DNA from: Antennarius striatus
Lineage: Eukaryota > Chordata > Actinopteri > Lophiiformes > Antennariidae
DNA length: 64,000 nucleotides
NCBI RefSeq assembly: GCF_040054535.1
Contig: NC_090785.1
Coordinates: forward strand, 17,114,001-17,178,000
Reading direction: 5' to 3'
Numbering within the stretch: position 1 is the first letter of the stretch; each line of letters begins with the position of its first letter. The notes beneath the pieces were generated by a model. It did not search any database. It saw only the letters and a list, made by a program, of their open reading frames with translations, and was not told the DNA's origin. Below, piece by piece: positions 32,043-45,130 of the stretch. The translations under genes were made by a program, and so were the position numbers.

Positions 32043-34880
32043 TTATGTCAGCATGTCCCAAAGGCAGCAGCAACACAAAGCTGTCCAGCAGGCTGTCAGG
32101 CATGTGTCTGCTGTGTCGTCTCTCCTCCTGTCCTCCACCACATACACTGGAGACATAAAAAGGAGATAAGTGTAGGAGGAAAGAATAGATGTTGACAAGG
32201 TGTTGGAAGAAGGGGAAAGAAAAGGAGACAATTCAAAGAAAGCAATTAGTGATTCCTTATCTAAAATTGTATTAAAAAAAACCATAATTTTCAGAATCAA
32301 TGTCAAGTCTTCAGCAGTGAGTTCAACTGTAACCATGGCTGCTATGATTTTCCTCTAATTACGCTCTCCACGTGAGACACGTCACCATGGCAATATCATA
32401 GCAGCCCAGAGCCATGATTAGACAGAGTTGCAGTTGAGTAGCATTAGCCCTGCTCTGAGGTATAATTAAACCAATGAAATGAGAGCTTACAGAACGACAC
32501 ACCACCATCCTCCAACAAGGCATTTCCATTTACTTCATCTTCAGTCAATATATCTAAATTAGTCATGTGAAAGGATTGCGTTACTCATTTGTGAACGTTA
32601 CCATCTGTTCCAGACAAGAAAAAAAGGTCGAACAACAGGCTTGAACAAATACACCTCCACGTCCCAGTGTTGCTGATTAATGATTCATGTGGAGGACACC
32701 CACCTAGCTTTTCTCAGCAAGGCACAGTGACTAATTAAACTTGGGAGTGTGTGACCAAGGTGACCAGCAGGGTTGGGTGATATGTAGTGCACTACATATC
32801 AGGCTCAGAGGCACGTCCAGCCTTCTAATGTTGAGGTAAAGTCACCTGATCCATTTCAGTCACATACCACTCATGAACAGACTTATGAATGACTCTTGGT
32901 TCCATGGCTTCAATTGGGAGACGTGAGCAAGTGACAGGTTTGCCGGCTTTTACAGTGTTTTAAGCAAACCAAATTAACTCACAAAATGCCAGGTACAGAA
33001 ACGCTCTTGCACCACAACAAATACACTTTAAATAATAATTTAATTAGTTTGATTAGTTATCCTATTTTTTAATGAAGAAATTAAGAACCCATTTTGGTCG
33101 GTCTGGCCATTGATCTCAAAGTCAGATATTATGGTTCGGTGGAAATAGATGTTTTTTTTCTGTATCTCTGCCTTTCTGAGGCTCATTGCAGTGACTTACA
33201 GACTTATGACAGAGTAGCTCCAGTTGCAATGTTAGCGGTACGTTAGCCCAGTCAATTGTGCAGATGACGGAACAGGTTGCGATAAGAGCCCTTTGCTTTA
33301 AACAAAATCTTTCAAATTTGATCAAACATGCCATAAGCAAACATGCCAGCAGCCTATACTAATAGTAATTATAGTTCATCTGCTCTCATCGGTCATGTGA
33401 TCAGTGCAGCCCTATTCCCATTATATAGGGAAAAAAATATGCTCACTAAAATTTGTGTCATTTCAATTCATGGCAGCAGAATCACTTAATTCCACAAGTA
33501 AAATATGACAACTGTGACAATAGGTGAAATATGTATACCTTCTGCATATGTTCTGCGACTTTACTACTTCCAATTAAAACACAGTATTATTAACTTGAAC
33601 TCATTAGTGGCTTTCCAACCATTATGTCTGACATTTACATGAATTCTGTATGTCAGGGGATCAGGAACTCCTTTATTATAACAATCCAAACAGACGTTTT
33701 ATTTAGGCAAAATTACACTGCTATTGAATTATGCTTCTGTCTAACAAAATAAATGTTACTCAAATTACCCTACATCAATACAGGCAAAACCTCACAATGG
33801 TAACTATACTGTATGTTAGATAAAGCATTCATTCGCTAACTCAATTCAAAAAGACCATCTGTCAGTTAAGAACTCCATTTCATTTCATGTAAGTCAAAAC
33901 TAAGTTAGCCACCCAAATTAGCTAATTAAAAAAGGGACACTTCTTTCATCTATTAAGCCAGCAAAACAATTATCCAACAACTCCATGTCACCTTCTTCTC
34001 CTATGATCATTGTATTATTCTTAGCTCCATGGTATGGCGATAGAGCTGGTTAGCTGGATGGCAGCTGGCTGTCCAGGTTAAATTGGTCAACAATTTAATT
34101 TTGGAAAACAGGTGAACTATGTATTAAACACTATTTGGCTCATTGTAGGGATTGGAATGCTAAGCGATGATCACTCTTAGGAAGAACTGAGCCTTAATCA
34201 CCAGAGACTAACATGAGATGTTACATTTTATAAAATATTTAAATACTAACAAACTCACAACAACTTAGCACTGATAAAAAAAATAATTACTTTGTGGGTA
34301 AAAAAGACCCTATGCAGTATTTTACAATTAACAATCATTTATAAAATGTGCATCACCTGAAAATTGAGTCACTTGTGCTCAGTACCTGATTTACAGAGAA
34401 TCACAGGTCAGTAAGTCATCATCTATGTGAGGTAGATCTCCAAGTGAAATGACCAGAGCATCTTTTCTTTCTCATACATGCAAACCAAAGATTTATTTAC
34501 AAAGCCTTGTGGACTTCATGGAAAGCTTTGGTTACCAGCTGAGGAGACGTGCTGTACATTTATGAGGATGCTGTGTGTCGCTGCTCACCTGTGTTTTTCG
34601 GAGGTTCCCCATACGCAGGCCCAGGACCGGGTCCCCCCTGCCAACCATACTGTGGTTGTCCAGGGTAACCTTGATAAGGAGGTTGGCCTGGGCCAGGATA
34701 AGGACCACCTGGGCCTGGGTATGGACCACCTGGGCCCATAGGTCCAGCAGGGTAGTTGGGGTAGGCTGGATTAGGTTGTGGAGGGTAAGCCTGAGGTGGG
34801 TAGCCTTGTGGCGGTGGGCCTGCGTAGCCGGGAGCAGAAGGACCATCATTCGAGTATGGTGGGGGCTGCTCAAAATTCAT
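32043..34880 (-). CDS. cystm1: Cysteine-rich transmembrane module protein 1 (two coding exons)
   Basis: Exon 1 coding part 34880-34589 (97 codons plus one base), exon 2 32146-32043; the join ACA-G|TG restores frame and gives 131 residues. The N-terminal 95 residues are Pro/Gly/Tyr repeats (PQGYPPQAYPPQPNPAYP...QPQYGWQGGP), the rest is YVVEDRRRDDTADTCLTACW followed by TALCCCCLWDMLT. The CYSTM module is a short Cys-rich tail anchor, found in stress-tolerance proteins; molecular function is poorly known. The start is the first ATG after an acceptor (TTTTTAG, exon from 34893), with only 13 nt of UTR in that exon, so a separate upstream 5' UTR exon is required. Human CYSTM1 is about 97 residues; the extra length here is in the Pro-rich part, while the last 30 residues are almost unchanged. 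Confidence 0.93.
32147..34588 (-). other. cystm1: cystm1 intron between the two coding exons
   Basis: 2.4 kb, AT-rich, with donor GTGAGC at 34588 and acceptor TCTCCAG ending at 32147 (minus strand). No repeat family or further exon was recognised. Confidence 0.8.
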
Positions 34881-35070
34881 CTTTAGTTTTAACCTAAAAA
34901 ACAAGAAAAAAAGCAGTGATGCTGTAAGTAATGACACTTTTTCCTTTGAATTTTGTCATTTAGTACCACATCTATAGCGACAGCAGGTAGAAGTTGTGTG
35001 TCCTATCAACAACATCAGAAAAATACAATATAATACAAAGTACTTCAAATAAAAATGTTTTTCTATAATG

Positions 35071-35150
35071 AGTATAGTATAGTATAGTATAGTATAGTAT
35101 AGTATAGTATAGTATACAATACTATAGAATAGTATAGTATAGTGTAGTAC
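35071..35150. repeat. (AGTAT)n imperfect microsatellite
   Basis: A pentanucleotide run with a few substitutions near 35115-35130, in the presumed 5' intron of cystm1 (34894 to about 37906). The rest of that intron shows no recognised element. Confidence 0.9.
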
Positions 35151-37849
35151 AGTGGATTTATTTGTTAGTCATGGTTTTCAGTTATCTTTTATTTGTACAT
35201 ATAATGGATCTACTTCCCATTTTGTTTGATTAAAGTGAAAGATCAGAACAATGTGTGGCATTGTGTGGACTGTGGGAAAACCAAAGTCACAGGAACAGAA
35301 CATAAACAGAAAGTCAAAGATTGATGCAGCAGTTTCACAGAACAAAAAATTAAAGGATGTAGTTAACTTCCATTAACTTCCCTAATCCGTCAGCTCATTT
35401 ACTGCCATTTCACACCATTATAGTTTCAGAGCTATAGTCTCCACACATAGGACAGCAACATGATGTTTTGATGTTCAAAAATGATGTTTTAGTTAACAGA
35501 AGTTGTCTTAGAAGCCTAGCCTTGCCGAGCCTAATGGAGCAGTTGGCATCAGCATCAGATAACCAAATGAATCACGAGATAAAGAGGATAGAATGAGACA
35601 AAAGTGAGCTTAGAGCCTTCAACTGCTTCGATATCCATACCTTTTCCTTTACTGAGAAACACACTGGTGTAAAAGGCAGAGCGTCAAATCAGAAGTTTTC
35701 AAGATGGCATCAGCAAGTAATATGTTTAAGAAAGAAAGACTAAAGGAATTATTTTATTATCATCGATGTTGTTGTCTCTCTGTGAAGTTTTTTTTATTGT
35801 TTATCGTGTTTAGAAGAGGAGCAATTCAAAATGTCCAAAGGTTCTCCTCCCCTTTATGCTACAACTCGTGAGAGGGCGTTGCATTTCCCATCCTACCACC
35901 AACTTCTGATAAGGTACATCCTGGTGCAGCTCCAGCAACACGGAAGCCTTCATTACTGGATTAGCCATACACAAAGAAAATCATCAACTACCTGCTACTG
36001 TAGTGTGCTTGCTGTGACTATAAAGTAGACAGCAGATTCTTACATAACTGGTAGACAAAATTAAAAATGGTTGCCAGCGCCTTTATCTGTATTGTGAAAC
36101 CAGTATCAGATGTATTATGTTCAAAGTATAACATTTGACTTTTTATCTCATGTATTACACAACTAAGTATTGCTGCTCTATTAACAACTATGTCTGAGTG
36201 AAATTTGGATGGTGGTTTTGTGAAAGGAATGGTTTTCTAATTTCTTCCAGCAAAAGAAATGTGTTACTGTAGTGACACCAAGTGAGTGTATTCATACACC
36301 TACTGACAGATGGCATGGCTGCTATAGGTTCAAGGAGGAGCAGAATTATCCCTGGTGAGGTGTTTCCATAGTAATTCAAAGCAGTTAAATACCATGATTA
36401 TGAGGGGTCTCTTTCTCCTCTTAAATAGTGACAATACTTTCATGGCTGTCACACTTTTGTTCCTTCACCTCTCTTACTAATGAGTGGTCCATTTCTTTAT
36501 CGCATACCAATAAAACATCTATCACACTGCAAAATACTAAAGTCCACATTTTTTTCACCTTGATTTTATTGCATCCATATAAACCTGCCATTAAAATAAG
36601 ATAAAGTTTTGGTCAGAGGTGATCTACAAACTTTGAAATCGTGCTTACTGCCTTAATGTCCACTTTCAATGTTCATTTGCATGTTTGTCATCTGCTTTTC
36701 CTTTGTTTGACTGAGGAAGCTCAACCAGTGTTTCCACAACAGTATAATGGTGGTAATACACAAACACACACAGGGTGGAAACCAGAGACACCTCTATCTA
36801 CTCTATTAAATCCCTCTGAACATGATTTCATGCATGTATTGACAAAGCAGTATAAAGGTCCAGTCAATTTACTAACATGCGCGTGATTGTGATGGTAGCA
36901 TAATAATAAAAAGGACACTTGGATCTTATTAACCTCAATCAAAAACAATTCCTCTGTAGATAATGAAAGGACTGCTTGCTGTTGTCGAGTTAGAACAAAT
37001 ACTAAATATGTTTGTTATGTAAAATGCAAATATCTGACATGATAATGGGAGAGACGGAATTATGAATGAACACATTCCTATTTTAATACACAAGTGTGAA
37101 GAAAAGAGGTACAAAATGTAATGTGAATTTCAAGACATTATGCCCTGAAGAATTATTACTCAAGAGCACATTAAGTCATTAGTTTAATGGCTTCAAAGGG
37201 CAGGTCTCAAGAACTAGTCTATGCAGTCCAGGTTTATACAAATAGGTTTCTATTCAAATGAGCCAGTGCTTACTGACCGTGTTACCTGGCTGGATGTGTT
37301 TACTTTCACTCTCTCCGGAGGTAACATGGGATGCTGTGAGGTTTGCTGTACATTAAGACCCCATTGGGCCTAATTAGGCAGGATGAGAACAAAGTGTCTC
37401 ACTAAACTCAAACAGCTATCAGCAAAGGCAAAGAATCAACCAAACCACGACAACAACAAAACAAAAAAAAACAGCACAAAAATATATTACTGATGCTTAA
37501 AACCTGCGCAACATTTAGCCCGTTAATATTACCAATTAAGGCTATTATGCTAGTTTATATTTGCTTAAATTTAGTATTACAGAATTAATATTACAGTATT
37601 AAGCTGATGAACATCGATATTTATAGTAGTACTGTGACATTTGAGGTGAGATTATTAATACATTTTTTAAAAAATATATGCTGATAGCAAAGGAAGTAGT
37701 ACCTGAGGCCCCAACCAATAATAGCCGTCTAGCGCTATCCAGCACCGTAAGTTCATGATAAACGAGCCGACTAAACATAGAAAATAAGAATTACAGACAT
37801 TTGAGAGCCACCCACCTTTGAATAAATACTATTTCAGTGTTTGTCAGTA

Positions 37850-38110
37850 TCAACAATTCCGTTGGAGTGAGACACTTGTTCTGTCTTCAGTAGTTGTCGG
37901 TTTTACCGCATTGACCGATCCTCTGCTGGAGAAAACCCAGTGCGTACAGCGTCTGAAGTGACGTGACGTAATTTTTAGTCTCTGGCACCGAGCGGAGAGC
38001 AACAAAATACCGGATTGGCTACTTGAATAACCGCTGGTGATTTGTGACCAATCAGAAGCCAGCGCGATGACCAAAGGGACGTCAGGGAAAAACAGCAGCT
38101 CCTGGTCACC
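37850..38110 (-). promoter_or_regulatory. cystm1: Probable cystm1 promoter and 5' UTR exon
   Basis: A locally CpG-richer stretch with two CCAAT boxes (ATTGG at 38014-38018, CCAAT at 38048-38052), a CRE-like GACGTCA at 38078-38084 and TGACGTGACGTAA at 37959-37971. On the minus strand GGTCAATGCG|GTAAAA at 37907/37906 could be the donor of a non-coding first exon. The linkage to cystm1, 3 kb downstream, is inferred from the need for an upstream exon and the lack of another gene. Confidence 0.4.
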
Positions 38111-38872
38111 TGACTTCATAAATAGATAAATGGGTTGACATCACCTATTCCGTGACGAAATGAATGCAAGGGGATGACTATAACCCTGATTAGTTATCAG
38201 GTAACGCATATGAGTGACTAATAAACGTTAATCATTACATAGTGCCCTGTTTTCAGCCGTTGAATTTGTTTTCAGATTATTATTCAGATGATCAGATTCA
38301 TGTTAATGCACCGATTATGACTAAATTAAAAAATTGTATAGTAAAATACATTATATTATTTGAAAACCATCGACGAGTTTTTCTTCAGCTACACCATCGT
38401 GTTTTTGGTCGCCATACAACAGCAGACCTGAGTAAGGTGCATTACAGGTCATGTCTCACCAGAGGTCGCCCTCTCCTCAGTCATTTCTTCTCCGCAGAAC
38501 TGGTTCGTCTGTTCTTTACTTCAGCAAACACTGTATATTTACACTGTTGTGCTGGTATGTTGGTTAATATATTGGGAAATTACAGTGTTTTGTTTTTGAA
38601 TTGATAAATGTAGTTATGAACATCACATTGTCTTACAGTGGAAGAGGGATGGATGTACCTTGCCTACCACGTGGGCCCCCTGCCATCTGTTCTTTTCTAC
38701 TCTTTGTATGTTTTAGTTGTTTTGTTGACCATCTCTCCTTAGTTGAATCTTTTTTTTTTACAATGTCTCGTTTTTTAGTATATGTCCTGTCCTGTCAGTT
38801 TTCCTCATGTGTGTTTATTTATCTAGTATTTATTTATGTGTATTCCAATCACTATATATTTTAGGGGTGGCA

Positions 38873-39095
38873 GTTGCTAAGTGATAGAGCAGGCGGGAAT
38901 GTTCCAAGATCATTTGGGCGCACCAAGCAGGAGAGGCCCGCCACCCTACCTCCCATTTCATTGCATACAGGCCCCTGGTGTGTGTTTGTATGTTCAAGGC
39001 CTCTACACACTAATATATGCATGTGTGAATTACTAACACTACAGTGTGCTATTAATTTCCCCTAGGGGATCATTACAGTGTATAAAATAAAATTA
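38873..39095 (+). mobile_element. tRNA-derived SINE-like element
   Basis: Starts GGGGTGGCAGTTGCTAAGTG followed by ATAGAGC, resembling the 5' part of a tRNA with box A. It ends CCCCTAGGGGATCATTACAG and then an A-rich ATAAAATAAAATTAAA tail. A clear box B is lacking, so the copy is old or of another SINE class. Confidence 0.5.
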
Positions 39096-39159
39096 AAAAC
39101 CCAAGACAATAGAAATTTAAATTTTAAATTTAATTGACATGTAAACTTAAGACAATGGG

Positions 39160-40768
39160 ACTATAAAATTACGCTGATCAACTCACCACCTGCCGAGGAA
39201 ACCATAGAGGACCGGTGCAGTGTGGATTGAGTGGCAGTCGTCAGCATGGGGCTCAACGATCCAATACCCAGTCAAACAGTCTAGTTCTATGGACATGGAA
39301 TGTCACCTGGCTGGGGGGAAAGGAGCCAGAGCTTGTGAGGGAGGTTGAGAAGTACTGACTAGATATAGTCGAGCTCACCCCCACCCACAGCTTGGGCTCT
39401 GGAACCCAAACCCTTGAGAGGGGCTGGACTCTCCACTTTTCTGGTGTTGCCCAAGGTGAGAGGCGGTGAGCTGATGTGGGCCAGCTGAGCCATTATATGC
39501 TGAGTTCACCCCGGTGAACGAGAAGGTCGCGTCCCTGCGCCTTCGAGTTGGGGATGGGTGTCTCACTGTTGTTTCAGCCTACGGGCCAAACAGCAGTGTG
39601 GAATACCCGGCCTTCTTGGAAACCCTGGGAGGGGTACTAAATTGTGCTCCGACTGGGGACTGCACTGTTCTTCTTGGGGACTTCAACGCTCATGTGGGCA
39701 ATGACAGTGGAAAGGGGTGATTGGGATGAACAGCCTCACAGATCTGAAGACAAGTGGTGTTCTGTTATTGAACTTCTGTGCTAGTCAGTTTGTGTTTGTT
39801 CAGTTTGAACATAAGTACACAGATGAAGCAAAGCCTGAGGTCTCAGAGGTAGACCCATCCATAGCCCAAGCTGAAGGTGGTCAAACTCCTTGGTGGCAAA
39901 GCACTGGAGTTGGATGAAATTCACCCTGAGTACCTCAAGTCTCTGGATTTGCAGGGACTGTCATGGTTGACACATCTCTGCAACATCACATGGCAGTCGG
40001 GGACAGTACCTCTGGATTGGCAGCTCGGGACGGTTGTCCCTCTTTCATAAGGGGGACCAGAGGGTGTGTTCCAACTATAGGGGCATCACACTCCTCACTC
40101 TTCAGGAGTGGAGGATTAGACCTGTAGTTGAACCGTGGATTCGGGAGGAACGATGCGGTTTTTGTCCCAGTCGCAGAACACTGGATCAGCTCTACACTCT
40201 CCATCGAGTGCTTGAGGGTTCATGGGAGTTTGCCCAACCAGTCCACATGTGTTTTGTGGATCTGGAGAAGGTATTCGATCGTGTCCTTCATGGTATCTTG
40301 TGGGGAGTGCTTCGGGAGTATGGGGTTCGGGGCCCTTTGCTGAGGGCTGTCCGATCCCTGTATCACCAAAGATGGAGTTTGGTTTGCATTGCCGGCAGTA
40401 GGTCAGACCTGTTCCAGGTGCATGTTGGACTTCGGCAGGGTTGTCCTCTATCACCGGTTCTGTTCATAATCGTTATGGAGAGAATTTCGAAGTGCAGCCG
40501 ATGCTGCTGCAGTGATGCGAGTGGGATGAGGATCAGCACCTTTAAATCTGAGGCCATGGTTCTCGACAGGAAAAGGGTGGTGTGCCCTCTTCAGCTCGAT
40601 GGAGACTCTTTGCCCTAAGTGGAGGACTTTAAATATCTTGGGCTCTTGCTCACGAGTGAGGGAAGGATGGAAGGTGAGACTGACAGACAGATCGGTACAG
40701 CTTCCGCAGAGAAGGAGCTGAGTCATAAGATGAAGCCCTCGATTTACCGCTCAATCTACGGTATCGAT
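39160..40768 (+). mobile_element. Defective non-LTR retrotransposon (LINE) with endonuclease and RT remnants
   Basis: Frames in series show endonuclease words ([35 protein letters not shown]) and reverse transcriptase words (SNYRGITLLT, MCFVDLEKVFDRV, LRQGCPLSPVLFIIVMERIS, EDFKYLGLLLTSEGRM). Between ERIS (about 40483) and GMRISTFKSEAMV (about 40523) the segment that should hold the FADD catalytic box is missing. The frame is broken several times and a large part between endonuclease and RT (near 39840) is deleted. The 3' end runs into GTCT/GTCC/CATC tetranucleotides. It belongs to a LINE type abundant in fish; I do not fix the clade. Confidence 0.85.
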
Positions 40769-40770
40769 CT

Positions 40771-40801
<31 letters not shown>

Positions 40802-40870
40802 CGTCCGTCCGTCCGTCCGTCCATTCATCCGACCGTCCATCCATCCATCCATCCATCCATCCATCCATCT
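40769..40870. repeat. Tetranucleotide run (GTCT)n-(GTCC)n-(CATC)n
   Basis: Three related 4-bp repeats stand in series at the 3' end of the LINE, about 26 units in all. The gradual change of unit looks like slippage plus point change from one starting tail repeat. Confidence 0.95.
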
Positions 40871-40879
40871 ACATGCCAT

Positions 40880-41010
40880 TCAGAAAAGGTGACTCCACGA
40901 TGCACTGGCTTCGTGCCCGGAATGTCCCCTTTCTCACACCCCAAGTCCACTGGGATAGGCTCAAGCAACACCATGACCCGTGACAGTGGAAGAAGCGGGT
41001 ATTGAAAATG
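40880..41010 (+). repeat. SINE 3'-body fragment
   Basis: CACGATGCACTGGCTTCGTG, GGAATGTCCCCTTTCTCAC, GGCTCAAGCAACACC..GACCCGTGACAGTGGAAGAA and CGGGTATTGAAAATG form the typical 3' body and tail of the fish tRNA-SINE. No promoter part is present. Confidence 0.6.
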
Positions 41011-41289
41011 TATGTAATTGTGTACAAAAGTACAACCAGACTGAATCTACTCATTTCTTGTTATGACAAGAAGTAACTGGAAGTCTCTCTGTGTTAATTT
41101 TTGTATTTTACAACAAAGGGAGTTCACAGAGAGAGGAGGACAGATGCAGACACTTGTATACACATGCTGCTACAGTGCTTACAAAGTGTGAACATGTGCA
41201 GCACAAAACAGTCGGTGGTGGAAGAAAAACAAATGCACATGTATAAATGTTAAAGTGAAAAAATACTTTGTAACAATTGTTCACAATTC

Positions 41290-41440
41290 TGAGAAAGAGG
41301 AAAAGTGCTGTCATATCAAGAACTGTAGGTGTGACGCCGGTGCACTGCGGAACCACATGAACTACATAAACACATACGCACACACTCACAACAGTTTTGC
41401 TGTGCAGCAGCATCGCTTCCACTGCGCTACAGTTCGCCCC
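41290..41440 (-). repeat. SINE fragment with box A region
   Basis: On the minus strand it starts GGGGCGAACTGTAGCGCAGTG, a box A-like head, and continues into ..CAGTGCACCGGCGTCACACC. The box B part is worn. Confidence 0.5.
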
Positions 41441-41937
41441 AAAAAACAAATTCCAGCTATTAGTTTTTGATGTTAGAAACGTAAAAGAAACTGTTACGCC
41501 ACAGTTTTTTGTTCACCGTTGCTATGGAGATAGATTCTATTAGCCATTGAGTGCTACCTTCATGTGCTCATAATGCACTCGGAGATACTCTGAGACTCTG
41601 GACTTAACTGAAGAGGAAATAGAAATATGACAATCCTTACTATTTGGACGGGTCGACGACTCTTGGATGACTGGAAAAGATTTTTTTTTTTTAATGGCTT
41701 ATGCCATATCAGTATGGTTTATATGAACAACATGGAAGAAGATATTACTTTGATCTGTGGACTTTTAAAATCACTTGAACGTTGCATGTCATGAAAACAT
41801 CAAAGTCTTTGACGAGAGTTGACCATCAGCCACATCAAACCGTCTCATTCCAAAAACACACATTTCAGATGAATTGACTGGTCTCAAACTGTCAGTGGAT
41901 GTTAGTGTGTGCGTGCATGTGTGTTTGTTTGTCTTAT

Positions 41938-42065
41938 ATGTGGCTCCATCGTGCACCGGCGTTGCACCCGGAATATCCCCTGCCTCACACTCCAAGTTTG
42001 CTGGTAAAGGCTCCAGCAATCCCGCGACCTGCAACAGCGGAAGAAGTGAGTACTGAAGATGAATG
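41938..42065 (+). repeat. SINE 3'-body fragment
   Basis: Reads ATGTGGCTCCATCGTGCACC, CCCCTGCCTCACACTCCAAG, CAATCCCGCGACCTGCAACA, GCGGAAGAAGTGAGTACTGA and a GAATGAATGAATG tail. It is a second copy of the same 3' body as at 40880. Confidence 0.6.
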
Positions 42066-44189
42066 AATGAATGATTGGTGGTGTTACTACTAGATACAGT
42101 TTCTAATAATGCATTATGTTTTCTATTATATTATTTGATGAAAGTTTTATTTACAGTAAATTAATAATCTGTAAAGGAGCCATTAACTGTAGCTCTCTGA
42201 TAAACACCTATGAATGTACCACATATATTAGAGTTAGGGGACGGGACGGTGAGCCATTTTCCCAGTTCTTCCATCAGACATGACGTTACACGAGTACAGC
42301 ATGAATATACTGTAGTAGCTATAGTTCTGACAACCAGCCAACACAATGGCTGCCATGGACCCACTGTATAGCCACATGATGAGGTTTGCATAATGATTGC
42401 ATGCAGAAATACAAATGGATAGAGTTTAAGGGTGTTGCCTTTCTGAAACAAGTACCTGATCTTTAACATATGTAGTCAGCTATTTTTATAATCAGTACAG
42501 AGTTGTACAAGGAAAAGATGTTAATGACTCGTGCTATTAAGGGGAACATATTGTGCAATAAACAGACAACAGCTGTTAACAGACTGATCTTAGACTATCC
42601 TGCACAGAGAAACAGCAAAGAAATCATAAACTTTATTCGGAGAATGAGCTGAATACACGGCAACTTCGCAAATTCTGTGTTGTTATTCGAAATAGGGCAA
42701 GGTTTGTTTTCATTATGGCTTAAGCTGTAAAGATAATTCAGAAGTAAGATAAGATAAATGTTTTCTTGAACACAGATTGATCTGTTAAGAACAGCACCCA
42801 GCATACGTAAGGTACAGTACATACATAGGTTGTCAGCCACACACCAAATATCATCAGTCATCCACAGCAGAACTGACCAATGTAAATGCATCAGACTGCC
42901 AACGTCCAAAAGGATTGTGCAATTTCTTCATACATTATATAATATAAACATGTGTAACTGTATATGCAGCCTTTATAATATATACAGAATTACTGAAGAA
43001 TTGCAGGGATTTATGTGTAGTTTTACCGTTTCTATGGTTAAACCATTAAATGCAAATGAGCAAAGTAGCAGGTGCTTAACTCTGTTTTTGCAACATTTTA
43101 ATAACTTCAGTATAGCCCTTTACTAGTCCTCCACAACAGGAGCTTAAACAGTCTCAAACTGAGGATGAAATATAATCTAGTGTCATCTAAAAAACAAGCC
43201 TTTAATGTAAAAGCACAGCACTGATCAAATAATCAAATACAGTATACACATTTTTAATTGAACATTTTACTTGGGTATTCAACAAATGTCTATATAGACA
43301 TATATGTCTATTGAACTAGTTGAATTCCTGCAATGCAAGTGTTTAAGTAAATGAAATGCAAGTGTAGTTTTGTAAGTGTGCTCATGTTTGATACTTCACT
43401 GCAGCACCTGCCCCCTCCTGATGTTGTGTGTTAGAGTGTCTGTTTACACCGTCACCCAGGCAATTCACCCTCAGCATGTACTAACAGCTCTGACAGGGGC
43501 AGATGACAAAAATAGACCATCGTCCACTATCTCTCCCCCAACTCTCTTACAGGGAATGTGGAAGGGGAGTGGGGAGTGTGAAGGAGATGAAAAGGGGGAA
43601 TATAATGCTTATGTAAAAGGGCAGTTAGGCAAGTTTACCAGAGTTCATATAGGAGGCTGGCTGTCTGGAGTGAAGCTGTTTACACCACTGCAAGCCTGGA
43701 AACATCAGGGAAACATTTCATGGAAGCACTGACGACAAGTCGTTTATTGCTTTCTGAGTTGATGGTCAAAGTTTTGACGAGGAGCAAGCAGAACCTTTTG
43801 CCAAATTAATTTCAGACAATTATTTTTCACTAAGCATTACCACTGAATTTTTTTTTTCATTTCTAAATTACATATAATTATACTCTGTGATGTTCACAGT
43901 ATAACAACATGATGATTTATATGCATGCAAAAAAGTAAGCTATGGATCACTGATTGTACTGAAATAGTACTTTCATGTTGACAATATGTCACTGTCACAA
44001 ACCAAATGATAAAACTAGCAGAAAAGACCTCCACAACTCTGGCCAGTGGAATGTTTCTGTGAACACTTCATGTTTTCTATTTTTATTTATTCAGTTTATT
44101 TATTTATTTCAGGACATATTATTACAGCTTCACCTTCATCACTTTTGCAACATCAACGTCAGAAAAAGGAAGAGAAAAAAAAGGGTTAA

Positions 44190-45130
44190 CGGGTAGAAGC
44201 CATTTGGCTTTTAAAATTCCCGTCCCCAGAATCAACATCTCTCTCATTACAACACGTTATCAACCAAATTCATACATTAAATGTCACAATTCGCAGTGAT
44301 ATTTTTCACAGGCATAGCACATGTAGTTTAATAAGCCATAACAACCTGAGATATTGACGATCATTTACGTCAAAAGCATAACCTTGCAAAGTCAAGTTTT
44401 TAAAAGCTTTTTTAAAAGCAGATAGAGTTCCTAGACTTCTAACTTCATTGTCCAGTTTGTTCCAAAGTTTGACACCAGTAAAAGATAATAAAAATGTTTT
44501 TAATGTAGTTTCTTCTGTAAAAATGTTGTGTTTCCTCTCAGTTGATAGCTGGATTCATTCATCTGAATTTGTCCTAATATATTTTGTGGTAAACAATTAT
44601 TGGCTGATTTATACATGAGTTTAGCAGTTCTATAGTTTATGATTTCATGTATTTTCAGTAGTTTAGATTTAATGAATAATTGATTTGTGTGAGCTTATTA
44701 ATGTGGAAAGCCACAATGGGGATAATTCTTATGGCTCTTTGGGTCAAAAATAGAGGTTGTAAACTATTTTTGTATGCATTTTCCCACACCTCAGCTCAGT
44801 AATTCAGGTAGGGTAGAACCAATCCAAAATAAATTATATAAAGGACCTTCTGATTCAATAGTTTTAGAGTTTTCCATAGTATAGACACACTTCTGGCTAG
44901 TTTCTTTTGCACCTGTCTTGTATGAGGTTTCTATGATCACCTCTACCATTTTGTATTCAGCAACCAGTTCAATATTTACTTCATTCACCATGATATTAAT
45001 ATTGTGTTTGCAGCTTTTATTTCCCAAATAACATATATTTAGTTTTTGTTAGATTCAGTGATAATTCATTTATATCAAAACATAATTGCAGCTTGGCCAA
45101 TTCCTCATTTACTGTCTGGGCTAATGTATA
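44190..45130 (-). mobile_element. Degenerate 3' part of a LINE reverse transcriptase
   Basis: On the minus strand, broken frames give INIMVNEVNIELVAEYKMVE, LYNLFWIGSTLPELLS, EVWENAYKNSLQPLFLTQRA followed by IRIIPIVAFH, and GVKLWNKLDNEVRSLGTLSA followed by FKKAFK. These match in order the thumb and C-terminal part of Jockey/CR1-like RTs (AEVWG.. KRAIRII.. GVKLWN.L). Many stops and frameshifts; the catalytic part is not found. Confidence 0.6.

Noticed and set aside
34575..34886. Plus-strand frame over cystm1 exon 1
   Set aside because: It is the complement of the proline-rich coding repeat; the minus frame continues correctly into the Cys-rich exon.
37850..38119. 89-residue minus-strand frame MKSGDQELLFFPDV...
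   Set aside because: It lies across the CCAAT/CRE promoter words of cystm1 and shows no similarity to a known family.
43376..43732. 118-residue plus frame in the spacer
   Set aside because: Mixed composition, no motif, no splice signals or neighbours that would support it.
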